Shown: one piece after another, positions 51,643-61,378 of the stretch
Numbering within the stretch: position 1 is the first letter of the stretch
Layout: each line of letters starts with the position of its first letter
Assembly (NCBI RefSeq): GCF_039969785.1
Contig: NZ_JBDVNC010000027.1
Location: 1-64,000 of the forward strand
Reading direction: 5' to 3'
Origin: Shimia sp039969785
GTDB taxonomy: Bacteria; Pseudomonadota; Alphaproteobacteria; Rhodobacterales; Rhodobacteraceae
Length of the DNA: 64,000 nt
The notes under the pieces: generated by a model
The model's database searches: none
What the model was told of the DNA's origin: nothing
Seen by the model: the letters and a program-made list of their open reading frames with translations, nothing else
Translations under genes and position numbers: made by a program

Positions 51643-53046
51643 TTACACTTTGAAACGGTTGATAACCGCGTTGCTCAAGGCCCGCGCCCATACCCAAGGA
51701 TGCCAACCATCGATTTTGAACGATTTTGGATCAAGGCCAAATTCGGTAATAAATTCGCCGCGACTTTTCATAGCCAACGTACGGTGCCAATGGACTTCGC
51801 CTTTTCGCGGACCGTCATGATTGCCGTGACCGCAGCCTTTGGTAACAAGCGGTTCTGGCCAAAATGCGTGATCAAAAACTGCATTTTTCTCTTCATGACG
51901 TCCAAGCAAGCACATCAATCCAATATCATTTGCGCGTCTGGGTTCTGCTGTTTCCCAAAACCAATTCAGAAAACTGTCCGAAACGCGGATTTCATTGGGA
52001 TGATCGCCCGGTTTAAAAACGTTCTTTGCCGTCAAAAGTCCGGGGTGCCAGCGGTGCATACAGCGAGAAAGATGATCTGTTCGGAAAACTCGGTCAGTAC
52101 CGCAGGTCAGGTAAAAATCTGAAACCCTGAGCACGCCGGCTACCTCAAAACCCGTGTCAATTGGTGTCAAATGGGCATGGTTTCCAACAGTAATGACTAG
52201 CCCGCCAAGGTGGTCTTCAAGCTTTGTTAATGCGGTTCTGGCCAGATCGGTTCGGACAAAATCGTCACCATCACCAAACATAATAGCGCTGGCAGACTGG
52301 ACTTGCCGGGCAAACAGAATGCCAATCAAGTGCTTAAGACCCTTGTCAACTTCTGCACCAAGTTTACTCGCAAAAAACACCGGGTGATCGCCCAGATTGA
52401 TAAATGTCACCCGGCCGTCGCATGCTTGCGCCCAGTCCGGGAGATTGTGGCAAATGACAATCAGATTTGTATCAGCACCTTCTTGACTGGTATAAGAATG
52501 CACGCTTTCCTTCAGAATTCTCTCGACGGTTTCGTAGCTTTGAAGGTGATTTGCTTGAGGATGCACGACCGGAACAATGAAACTAAGCTTGTTCCCAGAC
52601 CAATTTCTGGCCGCATCTTGACGGGCGCGCACATGTCCAAGATCCAGATCGAGAAAGTCGGCCAGTACTTTGCAGTTTTCGATATCCCTGCGGCCAATTA
52701 CGAAACAATCTAAACCCATTTTTGAAGCCAAAGACAGAATGGGCTCAAGCCGGGTCGAGGAGATATTGCCTGCGTTATCGGAGGTATCATCAAACAGGAT
52801 AGTTTTGCAGTCTGGGTAAGATTCTGAGATTCTTGCAAACACGTCCGGGCTTCTCAAATGCGTGATGCCGTCGAACTGTTCAAACAGATCGTAATCACCT
52901 TTTCGAGTATCCCACTGAATTCGCGAGCGGTCCTCGACTTCGTCTTGACGTGCAACATGTAAATCAATGCCCGTCAACGCGTTTCTGAGCTGATCTTCTC
53001 CCTGATCAGTAGAAGAGAAACCAAAAACGATAGGGCGTTTAAACAC
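51643..53046 (-). CDS. Large glycosyltransferase-like protein
   Basis: 467 residues. The N-terminal half (1 to about 150) shows a nucleotide-fold-like pattern without a match I know. The second half begins with a GT-A-like strand (KLSFIVPVVHPQANHLQSYE), has LIVICHNLPDW and AIMFGDGDDFVR (a DxD-type motif) and ends in helical and aromatic segments. A role in surface polysaccharide is likely. The start is GTG 53046 with a modest GGA upstream. It has no signal peptide. Confidence 0.6.
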   Translation of the reverse strand: MFKRPIVFGFSSTDQGEDQLRNALTGIDLHVARQDEVEDRSRIQWDTRKGDYDLFEQFDGITHLRSPDVFARISESYPDCKTILFDDTSDNAGNISSTRLEPILSLASKMGLDCFVIGRRDIENCKVLADFLDLDLGHVRARQDAARNWSGNKLSFIVPVVHPQANHLQSYETVERILKESVHSYTSQEGADTNLIVICHNLPDWAQACDGRVTFINLGDHPVFFASKLGAEVDKGLKHLIGILFARQVQSASAIMFGDGDDFVRTDLARTALTKLEDHLGGLVITVGNHAHLTPIDTGFEVAGVLRVSDFYLTCGTDRVFRTDHLSRCMHRWHPGLLTAKNVFKPGDHPNEIRVSDSFLNWFWETAEPRRANDIGLMCLLGRHEEKNAVFDHAFWPEPLVTKGCGHGNHDGPRKGEVHWHRTLAMKSRGEFITEFGLDPKSFKIDGWHPWVWARALSNAVINRFKV

Positions 53047-53445
53047 TTTTTTTCCAATCTGACGCGGAGGTTTTCCGCCAAAATGGCGTTGTCACGTCGG
53101 CTCGTCAACGCCAGATAGCAGCGTCGCTTCAATAGGTCGTTTACCGCTGAACATAAATCAGTTGATGCAGGGGATTAAGCGATTCCGGAATAAAAAAAAT
53201 GCGTAACTTTCTGCATAGAATGCTCTGACAAGTACATTAAGATTTTGAGCTTTTCATTGCTTAAGCCCAAGCGTTCAAGATGATCTGACGCGCCTATTTC
53301 GCTTTCAATGGCAGCACTCTACACCCGGCAAGCAGATGGAAAGCTCACTCTAGAGGAGAACAAGAACAGGGCTTGGGAAACCACTCGGCAACAGTCTCCA
53401 AATTTCCGAAATAATTCAATGATTCTAACGTGGTTTTTTGGAATA
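53047..53445. other. Intergenic region before tRNA-Arg
   Basis: 399 bases. A hairpin CGCCA/TGGCG at about 53082-53094 lies upstream of the glycosyltransferase-like gene. A 50-codon plus-strand frame from 53309 enters the tRNA gene and is probably chance. The glycosyltransferase-like gene promoter must be here, but I see no clear match. Confidence 0.4.
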
Positions 53446-53522
53446 TGGCGGTCCAGATAGGATTCGAACCTATGACCTTCGCCTTCGGAGGGCGACACTC
53501 TATCCAGCTGAGCTACTGGACC
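53446..53522 (-). tRNA. tRNA-Arg (anticodon CCG)
   Basis: On the minus strand this 77-base sequence starts GGTCCAGTAGCTCAGCTGGA. It has a 7-bp acceptor stem GGTCCAG/CTGGACC, D-arm, GGTTCGAATCC T-arm and encoded CCA. The anticodon loop CTCCGAA gives CCG, reading CGG codons. Confidence 0.93.
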
Positions 53523-53694
53523 GCAATCTATTTCCAGACATTCATACGACGGTTCGTGTCGAATGTCTCTTAGTATCAGCACTCTAGCAATCAAAAACCG
53601 CCTTTTGAAGGAAGCGTTCAAACGTGCAGAGTTAAAGTGCCTGATGCGGGGTATAGCCAGCCCCGCAGGTCGTCGCAATCAGAAAAATGACGGC

Positions 53695-54915
53695 TTAAGC
53701 AAACAGATCATGTGCAAGCTCAAGCGCATCCGCCAAGGCGTCAACTTCCTCGGTGGTGTTATAAAGACCGAACGAGGCACGGCATGTCGCCGTCAGGCCC
53801 AAATGATCCATTAAAGGTCCGGCGCAATGATGTCCGGCACGCACCGCGACGCCCTTTTTGTCGAGGATGGTTGAAATATCATGCGCATGCCCTGCCCCAT
53901 CCAGGGTAAAACTAAAGATTGCAGCCTTATCTGGCGTCGTCCCTTGTATCTGCAGCCAGTTCAGCCCGCCGAGTTTGGTCATTGCATAGTCGCGCAACCC
54001 TGCTTCGTGAGCTGCCACATTCTGCATACCGATATCCATCAAGTAATCCAGCGCAACACCCAGACCGATGGTCTGCACAATTCCCGGAGTGCCCGCTTCG
54101 AATTTCATTGGCGGATCGTTATAGGTGACCTGCTCCTTGGACACTTCTTTGATCATGTCGCCACCACCAAGGAACGGGCGCATTTCGGCCATTCGTTCGG
54201 ACTTCACGTAAATGGCACCAGACGAAGACGGTCCATAAAGCTTGTGCCCCGTTATTGCATAGAAATCACATCCTAGATCCACGACATCGACCGGCATATG
54301 TACGGCCCCTTGCGATCCATCCACCAGCACCGGAACGCCCTTGGCATGTGCACCATGGGTGATTGCCTTGACGTCTACGATCGTGCCCAGAACATTCGAA
54401 CATTGCGTGACCGCAATCAACTTGGTCTTTGGACCAATCGCATCAATCACGGCCTGCGGGTCAAGCGCGCCGGTTGCATCCACATCCACCCACTTGATCA
54501 CGACGCCCTGACGTTCGCGCAGAAAATGCCACGGTACAATATTGGCGTGGTGTTCCATCACAGACAGAATGATTTCGTCACCTGCCTGAAGGCGTGGCAT
54601 GGCCCAGGAATAGGCCACCATATTGATGCCTTCGGTTGTGCCAGAATTCAGAATGATTTCGTCTTCTGATGCGGCGCCAAGGAACTTTGCAAGCTTACCG
54701 CGGACTGCTTCATACTGGTCCGTCGCAAGGTTCGACAGATAGTGCAAACCTCTGTGCACATTCGCATATTCATGGGCGTAAGACCGTGTGACCGCATCTA
54801 TGACAACCTGAGGTTTTTGCGCGGACGCACCATTGTCCAGATAGACAAGCGGTTTGCCGTTCACTTCCCGAGACAAAATCGGAAAATCGGATCGGACTTT
54901 GGCGAGATTGTACAT
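53695..54915 (-). CDS. sufS: Cysteine desulfurase SufS
   Basis: A 406-residue PLP enzyme that releases sulfur from cysteine as a persulfide for Fe-S assembly. The PLP lysine lies in DFYAITGHKLYGPSSSGAI, and the catalytic cysteine in VAVRAGHHCAGPLMDHLG. It is the second cysteine desulfurase of the operon and the last gene, 1 base after the YIP1-like gene. Confidence 0.94.
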   Translation of the reverse strand: MYNLAKVRSDFPILSREVNGKPLVYLDNGASAQKPQVVIDAVTRSYAHEYANVHRGLHYLSNLATDQYEAVRGKLAKFLGAASEDEIILNSGTTEGINMVAYSWAMPRLQAGDEIILSVMEHHANIVPWHFLRERQGVVIKWVDVDATGALDPQAVIDAIGPKTKLIAVTQCSNVLGTIVDVKAITHGAHAKGVPVLVDGSQGAVHMPVDVVDLGCDFYAITGHKLYGPSSSGAIYVKSERMAEMRPFLGGGDMIKEVSKEQVTYNDPPMKFEAGTPGIVQTIGLGVALDYLMDIGMQNVAAHEAGLRDYAMTKLGGLNWLQIQGTTPDKAAIFSFTLDGAGHAHDISTILDKKGVAVRAGHHCAGPLMDHLGLTATCRASFGLYNTTEEVDALADALELAHDLFA

Positions 54916-54916
54916 A

Positions 54917-55498
54917 TCAGGAAATCCCTAAGGCTGTGACGCCGATGAATGATAAGAAAATGGTCAACCCTACGGTCATTCCAATCAGCGTAAGGATCAG
55001 CATCATCAAAGACTTTCCGAGAGAATTGAACTGATGCGCGACATTCATGAAATTAACAACAATCCAGGCACCATAAAGTCCGGTCGCCATCACAAATATC
55101 TGCGCTAGCCCAGGCAGGAATACCATCAGGACGAGTGCGATCAGTTGCACAATCAGTCGCATATACTGCAGCCATGCCATCATCAGCAGGATGTTATCAA
55201 ACGCGGCTTTTCCACCTAACGCGCGCCCGACCCAGAAAAAGGCGAACACAAACATGACCACAACTGATCCCAGTATCAGGCAAACCAATGTTGGTGACGT
55301 CAGCAGCGGCATTGCAATTTCTGTCGGCACAGGAAACAGAGCTGTAGACAAAAAATAGGTCAGCGTGTTCAGGATAATGGCCAACGCCAGGATCGACCAA
55401 CTGGTTTCACGCGGCATGTTTTGGCCGGCAAGCAATGTCGCGGCCTGTGCTGGTCTGTAGATGGTCAGCATGACCAATTGTCGTAAAAACTCAATCAT
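54917..55498 (-). CDS. YIP1-family membrane protein
   Basis: A 193-residue protein with five hydrophobic helices (about 30-55, 65-90, 100-125, 130-150 and 165-190). The Yip1-like pattern is weak but supported by its place next to a second membrane protein. The function in bacteria is unknown. Its start overlaps the stop of the upstream gene by 4 bases inside the suf operon. Confidence 0.65.
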   Translation of the reverse strand: MIEFLRQLVMLTIYRPAQAATLLAGQNMPRETSWSILALAIILNTLTYFLSTALFPVPTEIAMPLLTSPTLVCLILGSVVVMFVFAFFWVGRALGGKAAFDNILLMMAWLQYMRLIVQLIALVLMVFLPGLAQIFVMATGLYGAWIVVNFMNVAHQFNSLGKSLMMLILTLIGMTVGLTIFLSFIGVTALGIS

Positions 55499-55980
55499 GC
55501 CGGCTCCTTACCTGCCTGCAACAACCCGGACAACCAAAACCACAAAAACATCACCAGCCAGATCAACCCTACTCCGCTTAGCCCGGGACCGGGACCTATG
55601 AACCCGGCAACAAGACCATGGAGCAATATTAGCGGCGATGCGGCGAGCATCGCCCAGAACAACGCCATTCGCGTACCAAAAGAGCTTTGATTGCGCCGTA
55701 TGACACGCAACAGAAGATGCGATAGGAACGCCAGCGCATAAAACAGCAACGGCGCAATAAACATCCACGCAAGCAAAGCACCGCCCAACAGCGCGTTCAG
55801 TTCTTGTCCCGTCATATGGGCTTCACGCGCAAGCCGTGGCCACTGAGCGACAAACACGACAGCGCAAGCCGCCATCAGAATGGCCAAGGCCCGGTCCTCG
55901 CGTTCACCCATCGACAAAAGCCGGGCGACAACCTTTTGGGGACCACGATAAGTGGCCAGCATGTCGCGCGTCACAGACAT
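55495..55980 (-). CDS. Membrane protein of unknown function (in suf operon)
   Basis: 161 residues with four hydrophobic helices (about 30-45, 60-85, 105-130 and 135-152). It is translationally coupled on both sides: its start overlaps the sufD stop and its stop overlaps the YIP1-like start. The two membrane proteins might form a complex (inference), but no link to Fe-S assembly is known to me. Confidence 0.7.
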   Translation of the reverse strand: MSVTRDMLATYRGPQKVVARLLSMGEREDRALAILMAACAVVFVAQWPRLAREAHMTGQELNALLGGALLAWMFIAPLLFYALAFLSHLLLRVIRRNQSSFGTRMALFWAMLAASPLILLHGLVAGFIGPGPGLSGVGLIWLVMFLWFWLSGLLQAGKEPA

Positions 55981-57266
55981 CAGCCGCGCCGACGCTCCAG
56001 CCAGGCTTCCAGACGTCCGATGATTTCGTCACGAATGTCTTCCCGTTCGATTTCTTCAACCGCTTCGGCAAGAAACGCCAACGTCAGCAAATCGGTGGCC
56101 ATGTCCCGCGGCACACCGCGGGCGCGCAGGTAAAATAGTGCCTGGTCATCCAACGCGCCGCTGGTGCTGCCGTGCGAACATGCGACGTCGTCGGCATATA
56201 TTTCCAATTCCGGCTTTGCCAGAAACTGGCTGTCGTCATCCAGCAAAAGCGATTGGCTGATCTGATATCCATCGGTTTTCTGAGCACCTGGGCGGACCAA
56301 AATCTTGCCTTGGAAAACGCCTGTTGCCCCGTTTCGAAGAACTTTTTTGAACACCTGGCGGCTTTCGCAATTCACTGCATCATGAGTCACAAAAACCGTG
56401 TCATCATGCAGGAAATCACCATCGCCAAGCGCCGCCCCGGCTACATGCGCGGTCGCGTCATCACCGGTCAATTCAATCACACATTCATTGCGTGTCAGAA
56501 CGCCATTGACGGTTGTAGTGAACGACTTAAACACGCTTTCTGTCGCCAGACGGGCAAACGTGTGCGTCACGGCACGGCGTTCGTGGTCGCGCCCTTGCGT
56601 GCGAATATGATGGAACGCAGCGCGGTCAGCCACATCCACTTCCATGCATTTGTTGAACCGTGCAGCTGCCGGGCCATTTTCAAGCAACGTCAGCTCTGCA
56701 TCTTCTTCCAGACGAATTACATGGTGGAGAATGGCATCAGACGTCTCTGAGTCATGGACATAAATCAGGTTTACCGGACGTGAAACCTTGCCTGTAACCC
56801 GGATAACAATCCCGTCGGTGGCAAACCCCGTGTTCAGCGCAGCCAACGGGCGCTCCACAGGAGACTGTCCAGCCGTTTCAAGAACACCATAAAGGTCGCG
56901 CGCCCAGTGAATGTCCATATCCGTGATTTCTGACAACCGTTCGATGGTAAAGCCTTCGCCGGTCAGATCATCAGACTTCTCGGCGTCAAATACGCCATCA
57001 ACAAAAACGACCCTTAGCCGGTCAAAATCGTTGAACATCAGGTGTTCGTTGGCGTCAAAAACAACCGCCGCAGGTGCAGTGATTTGAGTCAGCGTATCTG
57101 GTCGTGTAAAACGCCAATATTCATCACGCCGGTCCGGCATGCCCATATCCTGAACACGTGCCAGCGCGGATACGCGTGCTTCTGTCGCCCACGCACCGCC
57201 AGTGGGCAACGTCAACGCGGCGATCCGCGACTGAGTTGCCTCCTGCTTTTGGTGTGCTCGCGCCAT
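55980..57266 (-). CDS. sufD: Fe-S cluster assembly protein SufD
   Basis: A 428-residue SufBD-fold protein. It has the beta-helix core with AHVAGAALGDGDFLHDDTVF, RQVFKKVLRNGATGVFQGKI and the C-terminal EIYADDVACSHGSTSGALDD with DQALFYLRARGV. It pairs with SufB in the SufBCD scaffold. The start overlaps the sufC stop by 1 base. Confidence 0.93.
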   Translation of the reverse strand: MARAHQKQEATQSRIAALTLPTGGAWATEARVSALARVQDMGMPDRRDEYWRFTRPDTLTQITAPAAVVFDANEHLMFNDFDRLRVVFVDGVFDAEKSDDLTGEGFTIERLSEITDMDIHWARDLYGVLETAGQSPVERPLAALNTGFATDGIVIRVTGKVSRPVNLIYVHDSETSDAILHHVIRLEEDAELTLLENGPAAARFNKCMEVDVADRAAFHHIRTQGRDHERRAVTHTFARLATESVFKSFTTTVNGVLTRNECVIELTGDDATAHVAGAALGDGDFLHDDTVFVTHDAVNCESRQVFKKVLRNGATGVFQGKILVRPGAQKTDGYQISQSLLLDDDSQFLAKPELEIYADDVACSHGSTSGALDDQALFYLRARGVPRDMATDLLTLAFLAEAVEEIEREDIRDEIIGRLEAWLERRRG

Positions 57267-58021
57267 TACGCCACCTCCGCCAAAATATCGGCATAGCCGT
57301 TCTGTTCGACTTCCAACGCCAGTTCCGGGCCACCGGTTTTCACAATACGGCCATCCGCCATGATATGCACAACGTCAGGTTTGATGTGATCTAACAAGCG
57401 CTGATAATGCGTGATCACCAGAAACCCACGTCCTTCCCCGCGCAAAGCATTTACGCCCTGAGATACGAGCTTCATCGCGTCAACATCCAAGCCTGAATCG
57501 GTCTCGTCAAGAATGCACATTTTCGGTTCCAGCATAGCCATTTGCAGGATCTCATTGCGCTTTTTCTCACCACCCGAAAATCCGACATTCACCGGGCGTT
57601 TCAGCATATCGGCATCAATTTTTAGCGACTTAGCTTTGGCACGTACCTCTTTCAGAAATTCCGCTGCGGACATTTCGTCCTGTCCGCGCGCTTTACGCTG
57701 GGCGTTCACCGCTGTGCGCAGGAACGTCATATTACCAACACCGGGAATTTCCACGGGGTATTGAAAGGCAAGAAACAAACCTAACGCTGCGCGTTCTTCG
57801 GCTTCGAGCTCCAAAAGATCGTTGCCTTGCAAAGAGGCGCTACCATCAGTCACTTCATAACCGTCACGACCAGACAAGACATATGATAAAGTTGATTTGC
57901 CTGACCCGTTTGGTCCCATGATGGCGTGCACAGTTCCTGCTTCGACTGTCAAATCAACTCCCTTGAGGATTTGCTTATCTTCTTCTTCAAGTTTGACCTT
58001 TAGGCCTTTGATTTTCAGCAT
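57266..58021 (-). CDS. sufC: Fe-S cluster assembly ATPase SufC
   Basis: A 251-residue ABC-type ATPase that drives SufBCD. Walker A GPNGSGKSTLSYVLSG, signature FSGGEKKRNEILQ and Walker B MCILDETDSGLDVDA are all present. It lies 44 bases after the YbjQ-type gene. Confidence 0.95.
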   Translation of the reverse strand: MLKIKGLKVKLEEEDKQILKGVDLTVEAGTVHAIMGPNGSGKSTLSYVLSGRDGYEVTDGSASLQGNDLLELEAEERAALGLFLAFQYPVEIPGVGNMTFLRTAVNAQRKARGQDEMSAAEFLKEVRAKAKSLKIDADMLKRPVNVGFSGGEKKRNEILQMAMLEPKMCILDETDSGLDVDAMKLVSQGVNALRGEGRGFLVITHYQRLLDHIKPDVVHIMADGRIVKTGGPELALEVEQNGYADILAEVA

Positions 58022-58065
58022 TTTTATTCCTTCATTCGTACAAAGAGCAGGTCGCGCGCTGCCCG

Positions 58066-58380
58066 TTATTTCAATGTGACAGCAGTGCCGCTGGCCGAAA
58101 CCATCAGCATTGTGTCCCCAACAACTTCATAATCCAGATCGACACCAACAACTGCGTCCGCGCCCAAAGACCGGGCCCGTGCTTCCAACTCGTGCAGCGC
58201 GGTTTCGCGCGCGTCCTGCAATTTGGTTTCGTAAGCGCCTGACCGACCACCCACGATGTCGGTGATCGAGGCAAATATATCGCGTACAACGTTGGCACCC
58301 ATGATCGCCTCACCCACAACTATACCTTTGTAGCCCATGATTGTGTGCGTCTCGATAGTCGGAGTCGTCGTGATAATCAT
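58066..58380 (-). CDS. YbjQ/UPF0145-family protein
   Basis: A 104-residue small soluble protein with the YbjQ pattern (VVGEAIMGANVVRDIFASIT then ALHELEARARSLGADAVVGV). Family members form pentamers and have been linked to heavy metals by name only. Its start overlaps the 58380-58586 gene, so both are coupled. Its presence inside a suf operon is worth noting. Confidence 0.85.
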   Translation of the reverse strand: MIITTTPTIETHTIMGYKGIVVGEAIMGANVVRDIFASITDIVGGRSGAYETKLQDARETALHELEARARSLGADAVVGVDLDYEVVGDTMLMVSASGTAVTLK

Positions 58381-58586
58381 TACATGCCACCCAAATAGGT
58401 GATCAGCATCATGACCGCCATGGCAACCATGCCAAAAACAGCAGCAGTCACAAAAATCGACCCGCCAATCAGGTTATTTGTGTTTCCGCTTTTATGGCGT
58501 CGTATCAATAAGCCGATCGCCGTGCCGATGGAAATCCCTGCGCCGACACCAACGGATTTTTGAATCAAAATCTGTAAGGTTTCCAT
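58380..58586 (-). CDS. Small two-helix membrane protein
   Basis: 68 residues with hydrophobic segments at about 12-28 and 40-66. The function is unknown. It starts at ATG 58586, overlapping the stop of the preceding gene by one base, and its stop overlaps the YbjQ start, so it is part of a tight translational chain in the operon. Confidence 0.72.
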   Translation of the reverse strand: METLQILIQKSVGVGAGISIGTAIGLLIRRHKSGNTNNLIGGSIFVTAAVFGMVAMAVMMLITYLGGM

Positions 58587-58783
58587 TACCGCCGCCTATG
58601 CATCAGCTTAAGAATGACACGAGAAATCAGCACGCCAACTACAACCCCCAACCCAATCCCCAGAACCGGGCTTATTTGGGATTCAGGAACAAGGTTCACG
58701 TAGATAACACCGAAAAGGCCACCAAGGACGGGCAGCACGTAAGGTATCGCTGCCCCAATCCGGGATGCGTTTGAATTAGCCAA
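58586..58783 (-). CDS. Small two-helix membrane protein, TTG start
   Basis: 65 residues from TTG 58783, which has GGAGGGA 4 bases upstream and overlaps the sufB stop by 8 bases. The longer ORF to 58867 would lie deep in sufB and is not credible. Two helices (about residues 10-28 and 38-58) and a basic end (KLMHRRR). I recognise no family. Confidence 0.65.
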   Translation of the reverse strand: MANSNASRIGAAIPYVLPVLGGLFGVIYVNLVPESQISPVLGIGLGVVVGVLISRVILKLMHRRR

Positions 58784-60302
58784 CTGATCCCTCCAGCGAA
58801 ATCGCGACAAGCTGTTGCGCTTCCATAGCGAACTCCATTGGCAAAGCCTGCAGGACCTCCTTGGCAAACCCGTTTACGATCAACGCGACGGCCTCTTCTT
58901 CGTCCATACCGCGCTGGCGGCAATAGAACATCTGCTCATCATCCACCTTCGAAGTTGTGGCTTCGTGTTCCACACGCGATGAATTGTTTTTGACTTCAAT
59001 ATAAGGAACCGTGTGGGCCCCACATTTATCGCCAATCAACAAAGAATCGCACTGAGTGTAGTTGCGCGAGTTCTTGGCCTTTGGGTGCATCGAAACCAAA
59101 CCGCGATACGTATTTTGGGCAAAACCGGCGCTGATGCCTTTTGAGACGATGCGCGACTTTGAGTTCTTGCCCAAATGGATCATCTTGGTGCCGGTATCGG
59201 CCTGTTGATAATGGTTTGTGATGGCGATCGAATAAAATTCACCCTGGCTGTCGTCCCCACGCAGGATGCAGGACGGATACTTCCAGGTCACAGCAGAGCC
59301 GGTTTCGACTTGTGTCCACATCACCTTGGACCGGTCGCCCCGACAGTCGGCGCGTTTGGTCACAAAGTTATATATCCCACCCTTGCCGTTTTCGTCGCCC
59401 GGATACCAATTCTGAACAGTGGAATATTTCACCTCGGCATCTTCTTCGATGATGATCTCAACCACAGCCGCGTGCAGCTGGCTTGTGTCCCGTTGCGGCG
59501 CCGTACATCCTTCCAAATAGCTCACATATGAGCCCTTATCTGCGATGATCAGCGTGCGTTCAAACTGTCCAGTATTTTCTGCATTGATACGGAAATAGGT
59601 CGACAGCTCCATTGGGCAACGCACGCCGGGTGGCACGTACACAAAGGACCCATCTGAAAAGACAGCGCTGTTCAGCGTGGCATAAAAATTGTCCGATACA
59701 GGCACAACTGACCCAAGGTACTTTTTCACCAGTTCGGGGTGATCCTTGATTGCCTCCGAGATCGAACAAAAAATGACGCCAGCTTCTTTGAGCTCTTTTT
59801 GGAACGTCGTTCCAACTGAAACCGAGTCAAAGACGGCGTCTACGGCCACTTTGCGCCCTTCGGCAGGTGCATTTTCAGCTCCCTCAACCCCGGCCAAAAT
59901 CATTTGTTCTTTCAGAGGGATACCGAGCTTTTCGTAGGTGGCCAGAAGTTTAGGATCAACCTCATCCAAGGATTTAGGCTTCTCTTCCATGCTCTTGGGG
60001 CGTGCATAATAATACTGATCCTGAAAGTTGACTTCCGGGTAATCAAGCATCGCCCAATCGGGTTCTTCCTTGGTCAACCAACGGGCATAAGCTTCGAGCC
60101 GCCATTCTGTCATCCAGGCTGGTTCTTCGTTTTTCTCGGAAATCAGGCGCACGATATCTTCGGTCAACCCCTTCGGGGCGTATTCCATTTCGATCTCGGT
60201 TTCCCAGCCATATTTGTATTTGCCACCAACTTCGCGAACGGCATCTACGGTTTCCTGATCAACCCCGTCTTTGACGTCTGTTGTCTGCTCCAGACTTGTC
60301 AT
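58776..60302 (-). CDS. sufB: Fe-S cluster assembly protein SufB
   Basis: 508 residues from ATG 60302 (AGGAGA upstream). It contains DAVFDSVSVGTTFQKELKEA, FERTLIIADKGSYVSYLEGC, TVQNWYPGDENGKGGIYNFV and the terminal DEEEAVALIVNGF. SufB is the main scaffold of SufBCD and receives sulfur through SufS. It starts 23 bases after the NifS-type desulfurase stop. Confidence 0.96.
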   Translation of the reverse strand: MTSLEQTTDVKDGVDQETVDAVREVGGKYKYGWETEIEMEYAPKGLTEDIVRLISEKNEEPAWMTEWRLEAYARWLTKEEPDWAMLDYPEVNFQDQYYYARPKSMEEKPKSLDEVDPKLLATYEKLGIPLKEQMILAGVEGAENAPAEGRKVAVDAVFDSVSVGTTFQKELKEAGVIFCSISEAIKDHPELVKKYLGSVVPVSDNFYATLNSAVFSDGSFVYVPPGVRCPMELSTYFRINAENTGQFERTLIIADKGSYVSYLEGCTAPQRDTSQLHAAVVEIIIEEDAEVKYSTVQNWYPGDENGKGGIYNFVTKRADCRGDRSKVMWTQVETGSAVTWKYPSCILRGDDSQGEFYSIAITNHYQQADTGTKMIHLGKNSKSRIVSKGISAGFAQNTYRGLVSMHPKAKNSRNYTQCDSLLIGDKCGAHTVPYIEVKNNSSRVEHEATTSKVDDEQMFYCRQRGMDEEEAVALIVNGFAKEVLQALPMEFAMEAQQLVAISLEGSVG

Positions 60303-60325
60303 CGTGCTCTCCTGTACGTCCGCTG

Positions 60326-61378
60326 TCACGCCGCCCCTCGCAGGGCTCTGTCGCGATGTTTCTTCATCTGGGCGAGCCATGCTTTGGCAAATCCCATAAT
60401 GTCCTGTTCCGTTGTATCCAGACCCAAGCTGATCCGAATTGCGCCTGCAGCGGCGGCTTCTTCATACCCCATCGCCTTGAGCACGCGACTGGCACGCACT
60501 TTTCCCGACGAACATGCCGATCCAGCCGAAATAGCGTAACCAGCCAGATCCATTTGCATCACCTGCGTTTCGCCTTTCCAGCCGGGTGTGGCGATACAGA
60601 TTGTGTTGGGAAGACGTTTTGCATCTTTCCCGACAAAAATGGTACCTTTTGCCTCAACGACAAGGGTCTCTTCAAGTAAATCACGCAAAGACGCAACCCG
60701 TTCCCATACGCCATCGGCAAGGTCTTTTGCCGCAGCGTTGGCCGCAGCAGCAAATCCAGCAGCACCAATCACGTTTTCCGTTCCGGCGCGACGGCCCATT
60801 TCCTGGCCCCCACCGCGCAATTGCGCGTGAATATTGGTCCCGCGTTTCACCACAAGTGCGCCAATCCCCTTCGGTCCGCCAAGCTTATGTGCAGACAGCA
60901 ACGCCATCTCTGCGCCCGACCAGTTAAAGGCCACCGGCAACTTGCCAAAGGCTTGAGTCATGTCGCTAACCGCAAGTCCCGCGGGCAAGATCTGCACAAT
61001 CCCAGTCTCGGAATTGGCCAATTGAACGGCCGAGCTTGCAGGGTCACTGACGTTCACCTGCCCCATAAGATCAACGTTCAAATCCGCTTTGACCCACGCA
61101 GCAACCGCGTCATGTTCAATATCACCCGCATGCAAATCACGCCCTGCAAGTGCCAGCGCAGCGGCCTCGGTTGCGCCCGAAGTAAAGACAACATCCGCAC
61201 CATCTGCGCCAAATGCCGAGGCAATGTCTGTACGGGCTTTTTCGACCAACGCTTTTGCCTTGCGCCCTTCGCCGTGCACGCTTGACGGATTGCCGACCAC
61301 ATCCATGGCCGCGATCATCGCGTCGCGCGCTTCCGGGCGTAAAGGCGCCGAGGCGTTATGGTCCAGATAAACCCGCAT
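60326..61378 (-). CDS. Cysteine desulfurase, IscS/NifS type
   Basis: A 350-residue class V aminotransferase, shorter than IscS (about 400). The PLP lysine lies in LLSAHKLGGPKGIGALVV and the mobile-loop cysteine in ISAGSACSSGKVRAS. Its N-terminus VYLDHNASAPLRPEARDAM is typical. It provides a second sulfur source beside SufS, and its start shares a base with the iscR stop. Confidence 0.92.
   Translation of the reverse strand: MRVYLDHNASAPLRPEARDAMIAAMDVVGNPSSVHGEGRKAKALVEKARTDIASAFGADGADVVFTSGATEAAALALAGRDLHAGDIEHDAVAAWVKADLNVDLMGQVNVSDPASSAVQLANSETGIVQILPAGLAVSDMTQAFGKLPVAFNWSGAEMALLSAHKLGGPKGIGALVVKRGTNIHAQLRGGGQEMGRRAGTENVIGAAGFAAAANAAAKDLADGVWERVASLRDLLEETLVVEAKGTIFVGKDAKRLPNTICIATPGWKGETQVMQMDLAGYAISAGSACSSGKVRASRVLKAMGYEEAAAAGAIRISLGLDTTEQDIMGFAKAWLAQMKKHRDRALRGAA

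Noticed and set aside
53309..53461. Plus-strand ORF of about 50 codons starting MAALYTRQADGKLTLEENKN
   Set aside because: It ends inside tRNA-Arg and has no ribosome-binding site. It could be a degraded gene end but cannot be supported.
58784..58867. Longer start for the small protein after sufB
   Set aside because: The extra residues lie in the 3' end of sufB in another frame and have no conserved pattern. TTG 58783 with GGAGGGA is much better.
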